From: an uncultured Porphyromonadaceae bacterium
Lineage (GTDB): Bacteria; Bacteroidota; Bacteroidia; Bacteroidales; Muribaculaceae
Assembly: GCA_905212215.1 (NCBI GenBank)
Contig: CAJMDR010000023.1
Span: forward strand, 1 to 13,998
Direction: 5' to 3'
DNA: 13,998 bases
A model generated the notes under the pieces. The model was not told where the DNA came from, searched no databases, and worked only from the letters and a program-made list of their open reading frames with translations. The position numbers were made by a program, and so were the translations under genes. Shown here in pieces: positions 1 through 6,447 of this stretch. How positions within the stretch are numbered: the stretch's first letter is position 1; every line of letters begins with the position of its first letter.

Positions 1-84
1 ACCTTTGTCAGTTCCCGCAGTCCGGAGGGCAGACTCCGCAAGAAGATGAGAAATGAAAGATTCAATAACCTCGGCGCCAAGTAA
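1..84 (+). CDS. 3' end of an upstream gene (partial, unidentified)
   Basis: The first reading frame is open from base 1 to a TAA at 82-84 and gives 27 residues. They are rich in Arg/Lys/Asn and end in NNLGAK, a basic tail of the kind seen on long mobile-element proteins of Bacteroidales. There is no start in the window. The spacing (29 bases to the next ATG) and shared strand suggest it belongs to the same operon as the DUF3945 gene. I cannot identify the family from so short a tail. The call rests on the open frame and the plausible spacing only. Confidence 0.45.
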   Translation, partial: TFVSSRSPEGRLRKKMRNERFNNLGAK

Positions 85-90
85 GGCGCC
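73..90. repeat. GGCGCC pair flanking a stop codon
   Basis: GGCGCC occurs at 73-78 and 85-90, separated by AAGTAA, which contains the stop of the upstream frame. Both copies are followed by AA. The two palindromes can pair into a 6-bp hairpin, but no U-run follows. It may be a weak transcript-end or processing structure, or chance. Confidence 0.25.
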
Positions 91-113
91 AATAATCCCC
101 CCAATAAAAGTTT

Positions 114-1586
114 ATGGAAAATATCCAGGAACATGAAGTGCTGATAGCCCGTAACAACGAGACGGGACAGGTAGGCGCGGTTGCCGGTCAGAATCCTGAC
201 GGCACACCCCAGATGGCAGATGCGAAGACTGCCAAGTTGAGCGACCTCGTTAAGTTCAACAAGGGTCAGAACCCCCTCGAAGCGTTCATCTCCAACTTCG
301 TCCGTCAGGCAAAGAATCCGACGATGTTCAGTTTCTTCAGGCTCCCCGCCGACCGCTACGATGCTATTGCCCCGGCGATGGCCGACCTGATTCAGGATCC
401 GGTGGCAAACGGCGACATGCTGAAGCAGTACAAGGTCGATACCGAGTCTATGGCCAAGGGACAGGAACAATCGGCAAAAGAGGCTCCCGCACAGACTCAG
501 TCCGAAGCAACCGGGAACAGCCGGAGTCAGGAAAAAGAGCCATCGACCGCAGTGACGCTGGCACCGGTTGACGTCAACAAGATCGACTGGGAATCCATCG
601 AAAGGCAGTGGGGCATCAGGCGCGATGACCTCGAAAAATCGGGAGCTCTGAACCAGATGTTGTTCAACCACAAGTCACCTCAGCTTTTCACAGTGACGCC
701 TCAGTTCGGTGACGAGAAGTTTTCCATCGATGCCCGTCTCTCCTTCAGGAAGAATCCCGACGGTACATTCGGTCTTGTGCCTCACTTCATCAAGAACGAA
801 CCTCGACTCAACGAGCCGTTCCAAGGCTACGAGTTCACAAAAGAGGACAAGGAACAGCTTCTCAAAACCGGGAACCTCGGTAAAGCGGTCGAACTCGCCG
901 ACCCCAAGACCGGGGAAATGAAAAAGAGCCTTGTCAGCATCGACCGTCTGACAAACGACATCGTGGCCATGCCGGTGGACAAGATATACATCAAGAACAA
1001 AATCGGCAAGACCGAACTCTCGATGAAGGAAATCGGCATACTCAAAGACGGCGGTGTCATCAAAGGCAAGGAGATCGAGCTGAACAACGGCCGCAAGTTC
1101 ACCAGTGACCTGCAATACAACGCCGACAAGCGTGATGTGGAGTTTGTCCGCACCCAGTCGCTAAAACAGGAGCAGTCCGGCGAAAAGCAGCAACAGCAGC
1201 GCAACTCGTGGGTAGATGCCGACGGTAATCCCAAGCGTATCACCAAGTGGAAGGACACCCATTTCACGGAGCAGCAGATTGCCGACTATCAGGCCGGCAA
1301 GAAAATCGAGATTGCCAACGTCACGGACAAGCAGGGCCAGCCATGCACGGTATTCCTCCAGTTCAATAAGGAGAAACAGCGTCCGGTCACGGAATACCAC
1401 TATGCCGACAACAAGAAGGTTGTCGGTGTGGCCGAGGAAAGCAGGACACAGTATGCCGTGAACAATCAGGGCAAGACCAACGAGGCTACGAAAAACATCA
1501 CCGATCCGCTCCAGAAGGGTCAGACGGCACCCAAGAACGAGCATCAGCAGGCACAGCAGCGCAAGCCCAAGGGACCGAAAGTATAA
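114..1586 (+). CDS. DUF4099/DUF3945 domain protein of a conjugative element
   Basis: A 490-residue soluble protein with no signal peptide or membrane segment. Residues about 150-220 (a W-E-S-I ... WGI ... DDLEKSG.L..ML pattern) match what I know of DUF4099. Residues about 225-345 (F..TKEDKEQLLKTGNLG, then IDRLTN, then LQYNADKRDVEF) match DUF3945. A second, shorter DUF3945-like half repeats at about 368-435 (FTEQQIADYQAGK ... GQPCTVFLQFN). A Q/E/K/S-rich linker at about 112-148 and a Q/K-rich tail (468-490) look disordered. Proteins of this type are common in Bacteroidales conjugative transposons, usually near topoisomerase and mobilisation genes. Their biochemical role is not established. It lies 147 bases upstream of the topoisomerase-like gene on the same strand. 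The family call is fairly secure; function is unknown. Confidence 0.85.
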   Translation: MENIQEHEVLIARNNETGQVGAVAGQNPDGTPQMADAKTAKLSDLVKFNKGQNPLEAFISNFVRQAKNPTMFSFFRLPADRYDAIAPAMADLIQDPVANGDMLKQYKVDTESMAKGQEQSAKEAPAQTQSEATGNSRSQEKEPSTAVTLAPVDVNKIDWESIERQWGIRRDDLEKSGALNQMLFNHKSPQLFTVTPQFGDEKFSIDARLSFRKNPDGTFGLVPHFIKNEPRLNEPFQGYEFTKEDKEQLLKTGNLGKAVELADPKTGEMKKSLVSIDRLTNDIVAMPVDKIYIKNKIGKTELSMKEIGILKDGGVIKGKEIELNNGRKFTSDLQYNADKRDVEFVRTQSLKQEQSGEKQQQQRNSWVDADGNPKRITKWKDTHFTEQQIADYQAGKKIEIANVTDKQGQPCTVFLQFNKEKQRPVTEYHYADNKKVVGVAEESRTQYAVNNQGKTNEATKNITDPLQKGQTAPKNEHQQAQQRKPKGPKV

Positions 1587-1646
1587 TCCGACTCTGACAT
1601 AATTCCTGCCATTAAGGGACTGTTCCCGGTGGCTATCCTCTTCACC

Positions 1647-1675
1647 GACATGGGGAGGCAGGCCCTCCCCATGTC
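1647..1675. terminator. Strong 12-bp hairpin between DUF3945 and topoisomerase-like genes
   Basis: GACATGGGGAGG (1647-1658) and CCTCCCCATGTC (1664-1675) are a perfect 12-bp inverted repeat around a 5-base loop. The next bases are TTCCCGAAAC, so there is no U-run for intrinsic termination. It could be a 3'-end stabiliser for the upstream message, a processing site, or an attenuator in the 147-base leader of the next gene. The structure is certain; the role is a guess. Confidence 0.5.
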
Positions 1676-1733
1676 TTCCCGAAACTCTCTCCAATAACTA
1701 AATCAGTTAATAATCAATAAAATAAATAAAACT

Positions 1734-3701
1734 ATGAATCTTATAATCGCACACTCTCCCCAGATTGCCTTCGCCATCTCCCGCGCCCTCAACTGCACCG
1801 ACCGCACCGACTGCGGCGCATACACCAACGACACCGGCACCATCGTCATCACCTCGGTGGATCCAAATCTCGTGGGTCCTGCCCCATACGGTTTCTACGC
1901 CAACGGCGGCGACTTCATCAAGACGCTCCCGTTCATCCCGGAAACGTATCTGTGCGGTATCCGTGCGGAGAACAGGGACGGAAAGTTCAAGGTCAGCGAG
2001 GAGGACATGGATGTTCTCCGTAATCTCCGCAGTCTGATGATGGATGCCGCAGAAGTTATCTTCGCCTCAAACGAGGGCTGTATGGCACAGGCTATGTTCA
2101 CCATCCTCTGCCAGAACATGAAAACCGGCCGGCGTACCAGCCGTATGTGGCTGACCACACTCAGCAACCGGGCAATATCCTACGCCTACCGCAACCGTGA
2201 ACACGGACGCAACCTCACCCGAATCGCCCGCGCCGGTCTGGTGCACCTCGGAATGGACTTCCTGTTCGGCACCAATGTGGAGCAGGCTTTCGCACAGATG
2301 TACGGCAGGCAGTCATTCCCGATGGAGCGCATGGACATCGCCGCACTGTGGTTGCTCTGCAACAGCTATGACAACATCAGCAAGAAGCGTCCAAAGAAGA
2401 CCGGCTACACCGTCAGCGTCACCGGGAAATGGAACGGTAGCGATGTCCAGATGTCCCCGGTGGAAGTATGGAGCAAGGAACTTCAGGCAAAGCTTGTGTA
2501 TGCCGACCTGAGAAATATGGCCGGCAGGACCGTCAGCGCCGAAGTGGTCGAGGTCAATCCTAAAGTCGAATGGAGATTCGATCTCCTCGATATGGCCTCA
2601 CTTCAGGAGACCGCGCTCGACGAGCTGGGGTTTCTCCCTCAGCGAACAATGGCAGTCGCCGACGCTCTCTTCGAGAAAGGGCTTATCTCGTCGCCCAGAA
2701 CTTCAGTATCCGGTCTTCCTGTCCACATGAAGCGTCACATCGAGCGACGATTCCCCGAGACAAAGGGCTATCAGTTCAGCCCGGAGGAACAGATTCCGTA
2801 CTGCCACGGCATTCTGACCACGGAACGCACACCCCTGTTCCTCAGCGAAGACGAGCAGCGTCTTTACGACCTTATAAAGTCCCGCATGGAGCTGGCGTTT
2901 GACTCCACGAAATGCACGGAGGTCGGCATCACGGCCAACATCGGCGGTATCGAGTTCTACGGCACGACCGAACTTCCGGCAGATGCGGAATGTGTACCGG
3001 GGAGCATCGAGTTTGAGATATCGGGAACCAGCGTCTATTCGTTCTCCGACTACCAGCCGGAGAAACTGATGGCCTGCGACTTCCTGCACGACCTCAACGG
3101 ACTGGTCAATGCCGACGATGACACCCCGTTGCTTCTCCCGGTTAGCGGCCACCGCGACTGCGGCGCCACACTCCAGCGTCTCATCAACAACGGATTCGTG
3201 AAATATCTGCTGGGAGACATAGAGCCGACAGAGAAAGCGCGTGTGCTGATGTCGCACACGGCACACCTCGAACTCTCCGACATCGGTAAGTTCATCGGTC
3301 AGATTGACGAGGTTGACGCCCTCGCTGAGAACCGCAAGCCGACCAAACCGGTGATGAAGGCTTACGAGGAATGGATCCATCCCCTCATTCTCTCGCTCCT
3401 GACCAATAAGAACTCTTTCTCCAATAAGGTCTCGACCTACACGTGCCCGAAATGCGGCAACCACGGCCTGACAGTGTTCCCCGCCACCGTCGCCTGCGAG
3501 TGCTGCGGATTCTCGATACCGCGCCATTACCGTGGTCACGACCTGACGGAGAAGGACATAGAGCAGCTGGTGCTTTATAAGTACACGTCGCCAATCTATG
3601 ACTTCATCGACCGCAAGGGGCGCAAGTTCAGCGAGTCGCTCGTAATCGACAGTCGTTTCGGCGTGACATTCGCTGCAAAAGCCGCCAAAATCTATTCATA
3701 A
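1734..3701 (+). CDS. Type IA topoisomerase homologue (TopB/Exc-like), active-site residues lost
   Basis: 655 residues, near the usual length of topoisomerase III proteins on Bacteroidales conjugative transposons. The overall fold can be followed. The N-terminus MNLIIAHSPQIAFAI aligns with the Toprim start (IAEKPS), AEVIFASNEGCMAQ (106-119) with the acidic Toprim motif, RMWLTTLSNRAI (137-148) with the R-W-S/T-S-L block, and LISSPRTSVSGLP (317-329) with the catalytic-tyrosine motif (LISYPRT-SRYLP). A C-terminal zinc ribbon has Cys 571, 574, 588, 590 and 591. The catalytic residues are gone: the Toprim Glu is His7, the acidic motif reads N113-G115-M117, and the tyrosine is Ser320 (codon TCG at 2691-2693). 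The frame is intact over 2 kb, so it is probably kept for DNA or protein binding and not for strand passage. In CTnDOT the homologous Exc protein acts in excision, and as I recall its topoisomerase activity is dispensable there. The two downstream HTH genes fit such an excision module. Confidence 0.85.
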   Translation: MNLIIAHSPQIAFAISRALNCTDRTDCGAYTNDTGTIVITSVDPNLVGPAPYGFYANGGDFIKTLPFIPETYLCGIRAENRDGKFKVSEEDMDVLRNLRSLMMDAAEVIFASNEGCMAQAMFTILCQNMKTGRRTSRMWLTTLSNRAISYAYRNREHGRNLTRIARAGLVHLGMDFLFGTNVEQAFAQMYGRQSFPMERMDIAALWLLCNSYDNISKKRPKKTGYTVSVTGKWNGSDVQMSPVEVWSKELQAKLVYADLRNMAGRTVSAEVVEVNPKVEWRFDLLDMASLQETALDELGFLPQRTMAVADALFEKGLISSPRTSVSGLPVHMKRHIERRFPETKGYQFSPEEQIPYCHGILTTERTPLFLSEDEQRLYDLIKSRMELAFDSTKCTEVGITANIGGIEFYGTTELPADAECVPGSIEFEISGTSVYSFSDYQPEKLMACDFLHDLNGLVNADDDTPLLLPVSGHRDCGATLQRLINNGFVKYLLGDIEPTEKARVLMSHTAHLELSDIGKFIGQIDEVDALAENRKPTKPVMKAYEEWIHPLILSLLTNKNSFSNKVSTYTCPKCGNHGLTVFPATVACECCGFSIPRHYRGHDLTEKDIEQLVLYKYTSPIYDFIDRKGRKFSESLVIDSRFGVTFAAKAAKIYS

Positions 3702-3713
3702 GCGCCATTGCCT

Positions 3714-4013
3714 ATGCAGACAGTCGAAATAGACAGGGAGGTGTTCGAGGACATGATAAAATCCATGCGTTTCCTGCACTCGATGGTCAGCCGTATGTGG
3801 AAACAGCTTCACGCGCCGGTAGGCTCCGGCAAATGGCTCACTCCATACGCCGCCGCAAATGCGTTGCGTATAACTACCCGGCAGCTCCAGACGTTGAAGT
3901 CAAGCGGCAAGATAGGTTTCTTTCAGGAACCCGGCGGGAACTGCCTCTACAGCCAGGACGAGCTTGGACGCTATCTTGAAGACAACCGGGTGGGAGCCGA
4001 CGGCAGCCTATGA
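3714..4013 (+). CDS. Small helix-turn-helix protein, excisionase-factor-like
   Basis: 99 residues from ATG 3714. A TTG two codons earlier (3708) is a possible but less likely start. The N-terminal third (1-32) is helical and charged. Residues 42-88 (WLTPYAAANALRITTRQLQT, then a G.I.F...GG..LYS wing, then DELGRYLED) form the MerR/Xis-type winged HTH seen in small Bacteroidales recombination directionality factors (Xis2c/Xis2d type) and in HTH_17-like proteins. It starts 12 bases after the topoisomerase-like stop, and its own TGA overlaps the next ATG (ATGA at 4010-4013), so the two HTH proteins are translationally coupled. Likely role: DNA-bending factor or regulator for excision by Int1. The HTH call is good; the Xis role is inferred from context. 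Confidence 0.75.
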   Translation: MQTVEIDREVFEDMIKSMRFLHSMVSRMWKQLHAPVGSGKWLTPYAAANALRITTRQLQTLKSSGKIGFFQEPGGNCLYSQDELGRYLEDNRVGADGSL

Positions 4014-4303
4014 TGGATGAGATAATCACCAGACGACATCCCTCAGTGTTGGATTTCTACTCACAGGCAAGGGAAATGACGGAAATGTTTGAGGTAATAG
4101 CCGGAAATATCAAACCTCCATTAGCCGGACGGTTCTTCATCGACGACAAGGAATTGGCCCGCAGGCTGTCGCTGCACCGCCGGACACTCCAGAATTTCCG
4201 CAACGACAATATCATCCCTTATTATAAAATAGGTGGCAAGACCATCTATGATGAGGCGGAAATTGAGGAATGGCTCAATTCCAACTTCCACGCCAAATAT
4301 TGA
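4010..4303 (+). CDS. Second small helix-turn-helix protein, excisionase-factor-like
   Basis: 97 residues. After a helical N-terminus (1-32), residues 44-92 hold the winged HTH: FIDDKELARRLSLHRRTLQNFRN, then IIPYYKIGGKTIYDEAEIEEWL. This is the usual Bacteroidales pattern for the second of a paired set of Xis-like or transcription-regulator proteins. The ATG overlaps the TGA of the first HTH gene by four bases. The gene is followed directly by a strong terminator, so it is the last gene of the rightward operon and faces the integrase gene. It could bind the element ends with Int1, regulate the operon, or both. Confidence 0.75.
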   Translation: MMDEIITRRHPSVLDFYSQAREMTEMFEVIAGNIKPPLAGRFFIDDKELARRLSLHRRTLQNFRNDNIIPYYKIGGKTIYDEAEIEEWLNSNFHAKY

Positions 4304-4324
4304 TGTGAACATTTATGCAACCTG

Positions 4325-4368
4325 AAAAGGGCGACAAACGAGCTTTCAAACTCGCTTGTCGCCCTTTT
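4325..4368. terminator. Terminator shared by convergent operon and integrase gene
   Basis: AAAAGGGCGACAA (4325-4337) pairs with TTGTCGCCCTTTT (4356-4368), 13 bp. One mismatch follows, then CGAG/CTCG (4339-4342 with 4351-4354), around an 8-base loop. On the plus strand it runs into TTTTCTTCTTTT, a good intrinsic terminator for the operon. The A-rich left arm gives a shorter U-run on the minus strand, so it may also stop the integrase transcript, which arrives 38 bases after its stop codon. Confidence 0.85.
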
Positions 4369-4406
4369 CTTCTTTTCATTTCTATCTATTGGCCTTATCG
4401 TTGCGG

Positions 4407-5729
4407 TTACTGCTGGACGGGATTCTTTCTCGGACGTCCACGTTTCTTCGGAGGCTCACGCACAAAATCCGTCGGTTTTTCTTTCAACGGGGTGACCGTT
4501 GACTCCAGTTGGTCGAACTTGGAGCGCATCTTCTGCATGTCTTCCGAGACAGCTTCATCGAGCATCTTGGCGTAGATCTGCGTGGTCTGGATGTCGGAAT
4601 GTCCGAGCATCTTTGAGATGGACTCAATGGGGACATGGTTACGGAGAGATATTGTTGCGAATGTATGGCGCGCGATATGCGTGGTAAGGTGTTTTTTCAC
4701 CTTAGCCAGCGTCGCTATTTCCAGCAGGTAGGCGTTCATTCGCTGATTGGAGATTACCGGGAGCATTATCCCTTTTGAAACCACCATAGGGTGATCCTTG
4801 TATTTCTCCAGAATCTTCGCCGGGATTCCGAGCAGAGGGATGGAACTAATCTCCCCGGTCTTCTGACGCGGTTTCTTTATCCAGCGCTCACCGTTTGCAT
4901 CCTCGACTATCTGTGCCTTTGAGAGCGTTGATACATCCACGAAGGCCAGACCGGTGAAGCAACAGAATACAAAGGTATCGCGCACTTTCTCCAGACTGGG
5001 GAGATCGCTCAGATTCAGAGCCATGATACGTTTCAGTTCATCCTCGTTGAGAGCCTCGCGTTTGGCCTGAGTGCGGCTGTATCGCTTGTTTATGAACGGG
5101 TCTTCATCCATCCATTTGTTTGCGATGGCGATGCGGGTCACTTTTTTGAGGTAACGGATGTACTTTACCGCCGCATTGTTGCCGTTCTCTTTGGTGACCC
5201 GGAGGAAATGCTCGAAGTCATCTATCATTCCGCTCGTGAGCTTCTTGATAGGGATGTCCGGCATCCCTTCTCGCTTGCTGAGGAATTCGGACAGATATTT
5301 GCCGCAACGCTCCCAACGCAAGAAAGTACACTCGCAGATGTCCCCCATCTCAAGTTTCTCCTTGTATTGGGCAACGACACCGTTGAATGTTTCAACAAGC
5401 ATCCTCGGTCCGGCGATATTGCCGAGATAGTGATTTTTGAGGACGATAGGGTTTATCATTTCCTCGTCCTTCACGAGCTGGGCGTGAATCTCGCTGATTC
5501 GAGCACGGATTGATTCAAGATACTTGTTCAGTTCGATGTCTCGCTTAGAACGTCCTTTGGCCATGCCTTTGCCGGCGTTCCAGTTTTCCGGGTCAACATT
5601 TCTGTTGATGTTGAACTCCGCACGTTGTCCTGAGACAGTTATTCGTGCGTAGATTGGTGCCTCACCTGTTCTGGTGGAGCGTGCCGACCTCATCATGAAG
5701 GACAGCGTGTAATAATTTGGCTGATACAT
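4407..5729 (-). CDS. Tyrosine recombinase / integrase (Int1), Bacteroidales CTn type
   Basis: 440 residues from the ATG at 5729. A longer frame runs up to 5768, but a promoter-like -7 box (5753-5760) lies within that extension, so the shorter start is preferred. The N-terminal part (about 1-100) is the arm-binding-like domain, about 110-210 is a SAM-like core-binding domain, and the C-terminal half is catalytic. Catalytic residues visible: K290 (RQKTGE), H351 and R354 (THIARHTFATI), H377 (LGHSDIQTT) and Y386 (QIYAKM). The first arginine is replaced by Ala262 (FTGLAF), as is usual in IntDOT-like Bacteroidales recombinases, which also lack that Arg. The C-terminus is an AT-hook-like tail (KKRGRPRKNP, about 428-437). 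It is convergent with the HTH genes and is the last gene of the left element, so it most likely integrates and excises that element. Confidence 0.9.
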   Translation of the reverse strand: MYQPNYYTLSFMMRSARSTRTGEAPIYARITVSGQRAEFNINRNVDPENWNAGKGMAKGRSKRDIELNKYLESIRARISEIHAQLVKDEEMINPIVLKNHYLGNIAGPRMLVETFNGVVAQYKEKLEMGDICECTFLRWERCGKYLSEFLSKREGMPDIPIKKLTSGMIDDFEHFLRVTKENGNNAAVKYIRYLKKVTRIAIANKWMDEDPFINKRYSRTQAKREALNEDELKRIMALNLSDLPSLEKVRDTFVFCCFTGLAFVDVSTLSKAQIVEDANGERWIKKPRQKTGEISSIPLLGIPAKILEKYKDHPMVVSKGIMLPVISNQRMNAYLLEIATLAKVKKHLTTHIARHTFATISLRNHVPIESISKMLGHSDIQTTQIYAKMLDEAVSEDMQKMRSKFDQLESTVTPLKEKPTDFVREPPKKRGRPRKNPVQQ

Positions 5730-5752
5730 AAGAGTCAATTTTAAATTTGACA

Positions 5753-5760
5753 CAAAGTTA
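5753..5760 (-). promoter_or_regulatory. Candidate -7 box for int1
   Basis: On the minus strand this reads TAACTTTG, matching the Bacteroidota -7 consensus TAnnTTTG. It lies 23 bases upstream of the preferred ATG at 5729. I see no good TTTG -33 box at the usual ~19-bp spacing, so the promoter may be weak or need an activator. Confidence 0.45.
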
Positions 5761-6145
5761 ATTATCACGTGTCATGCTCTTATGGCGCAGAAAATTGAAT
5801 ATCAGAGAAATATTGTCATTTCAGGTGTAAGAATCGGGAACAAGGTCCTAAAATCGCCTCAAATCTACTCCTATGTCAGATTCCTCACTTTTAAGGTTCC
5901 CTTGCTCTCAACATTATTTAACTGTTGGAATCCAGCAACTTTAACATAAAGATTGGGGTCCTGATTTTTATGTAGAAAAACGATGAAATTGAGCCCTAAA
6001 ATCGAGTTAGGTTTCCGCTATTATCGTATTATCAGAGAGTTACAGCGTTTCTGGTGAACAAAACGGCATCAATTCTGACTGTTCCCGAATTATACTCCGC
6101 AGACTTCATTATTTTGCCGATTTTTCGATGGAAAAGGGCAAAAGA

Positions 6146-6179
6146 AAAATCGCTGAAATGTCTGATTTTCAGCGATTTT
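6146..6179 (-). terminator. Terminator hairpin downstream of the tRNA remnant
   Basis: AAAATCGCTGAAA (6146-6158) pairs with TTTCAGCGATTTT (6167-6179), 13 bp with an 8-base loop. On the minus strand the stem ends in TTTTT followed by CTTTT, a classical intrinsic terminator. It starts 23 bases past the end of the tRNA-like remnant on that strand, which is where a native tRNA terminator would be. On the plus strand the U-run is shorter (TTTTCTTAATTT), so it may also limit read-through into int2. Confidence 0.75.
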
Positions 6180-6202
6180 CTTAATTTGGTAATTTTTACG
6201 AG

Positions 6203-6222
6203 TGGTCCCACTAGGAGTTGTA
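6203..6222 (-). other. tRNA 3'-end remnant, candidate attachment core
   Basis: Read on the minus strand, these bases fit the last 20 positions of a tRNA. TACAACT resembles the T-loop (TTCRANY, one mismatch at T55), CCTAG is the 3' T-stem strand, TGGGACC the 3' acceptor strand, and A the discriminator base. CCA is not encoded, which is common in Bacteroidota. The 5' T-stem partner (CTAGG) is absent upstream, so no complete tRNA is present. This is the usual scar of integration into a tRNA 3' end: the fragment stays with its native downstream terminator at one end of the element, and the rebuilt tRNA sits at the other, outside this window. The sequence resembles a Bacteroidales tRNA 3' end from memory (Lys or Met type), but the isoacceptor cannot be fixed from this fragment. 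Confidence 0.5.
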
Positions 6223-6227
6223 ATTAT

Positions 6228-6257
6228 GAATCTCGTTGAATCTGATTGAGTCTAAGG
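6228..6257. repeat. Three phased 10-bp repeats beside the attachment core
   Basis: GAATCTCGTT (6228-6237), GAATCTGATT (6238-6247) and GAGTCTAAGG (6248-6257) follow head to tail with exact 10-bp period, sharing GA(A/G)TCT. They begin six bases from the tRNA-like remnant. One-turn spacing suggests a protein binding one DNA face, such as an integrase or a directionality factor, but chance similarity cannot be ruled out. Confidence 0.4.
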
Positions 6258-6272
6258 TACAAATCAACATTA

Positions 6273-6295
6273 TCTGATAGCAATTGGTTATCAGA
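6273..6295. repeat. Inverted repeat TCTGATA/TATCAGA
   Basis: TCTGATA (6273-6279) and TATCAGA (6289-6295) form a 7-bp inverted repeat around a 9-base spacer that itself contains the palindrome CAATTG. The same TATCAGA word recurs at 5800-5806, 6030-6036 and 7830-7836. It could be an operator or recombinase arm site upstream of int2. Confidence 0.45.
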
Positions 6296-6367
6296 ATATT
6301 AAGTGAATGTTCATGGACTGAGCGTTGCACCTGCGATTTCAATGAAGCTCAAGTAGTGGCAAAGGAT

Positions 6368-6405
6368 GTGGACAAAACGTGGACAGAAATTTTGGTGCGT
6401 GGACA
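6368..6405 (+). repeat. Three GTGGACA iterons over the int2 promoter
   Basis: GTGGACA occurs at 6368-6374, 6379-6385 and 6399-6405, with start-to-start spacings of 11 and 20 bp, close to one and two helical turns. The last copy sits between the -33 and -7 boxes of the int2 promoter. Same-face spacing and promoter overlap suggest sites for a repressor, possibly Int2 itself. Confidence 0.55.
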
Positions 6406-6421
6406 AATTTTAGTAAATTTG
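6391..6421 (+). promoter_or_regulatory. Bacteroidota-type promoter of int2
   Basis: TTTG at 6391-6394 (-33) and TAAATTTG at 6414-6421 (-7, TAnnTTTG) are separated by 19 bp, matching the primary Bacteroidota consensus. Transcription would start near 6428, about 20 bases before the ATG at 6448. This argues against the longer reading frame that opens at 6379. Confidence 0.75.
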
Positions 6422-6447
6422 TACCTGTAATCAAAACCTCTCTCAAT

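Larger units (their letters stand above)
5730..6447. other. Gene-free junction region between two integrases
   Basis: About 720 bases with no convincing gene. A 61-codon frame at 6054-6239 runs through a terminator hairpin and has no family features. The region holds the int1 promoter, repeated short words (TATCAGA; CCTAAAATCG at 5847-5856 and 5995-6004), a tRNA 3'-end remnant with its terminator, phased 10-bp repeats, GTGGACA iterons and the int2 promoter. This is what an attachment region with recombinase arm sites would look like. Between about 5810 and 6020 I see nothing beyond the CCTAAAATCG pair. Confidence 0.6.

Noticed and set aside
2703..3539. 278-codon open frame on the minus strand inside the topoisomerase-like gene
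   Set aside because: It lies wholly opposite a well-supported gene in GC-rich DNA, has no recognisable domain, and is explained by codon bias of the true strand. The same applies to antisense frames at 675-1115, 827-1267 and 1161-1694.
5730..5768. Longer N-terminus for Int1 (start at 5768)
   Set aside because: The extension contains the -7 box at 5753-5760, and its residues (MIINFVSNLKLTL) do not look like integrase N-termini.
6054..6239. 61-codon frame in the attachment region
   Set aside because: It runs through the terminator hairpin and the tRNA remnant, shows no family features and has no ribosome site.
6201..6260. Complete tRNA gene on the minus strand
   Set aside because: Only the 3' ~20 nt fit; there is no 5' T-stem strand, anticodon arm or D-arm in the adjoining sequence.
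6379..6447. Longer N-terminus for Int2 (start at 6379)
   Set aside because: The -33/-7 promoter and two GTGGACA copies lie within it; ATG 6448 follows the predicted transcript start by about 20 bases.
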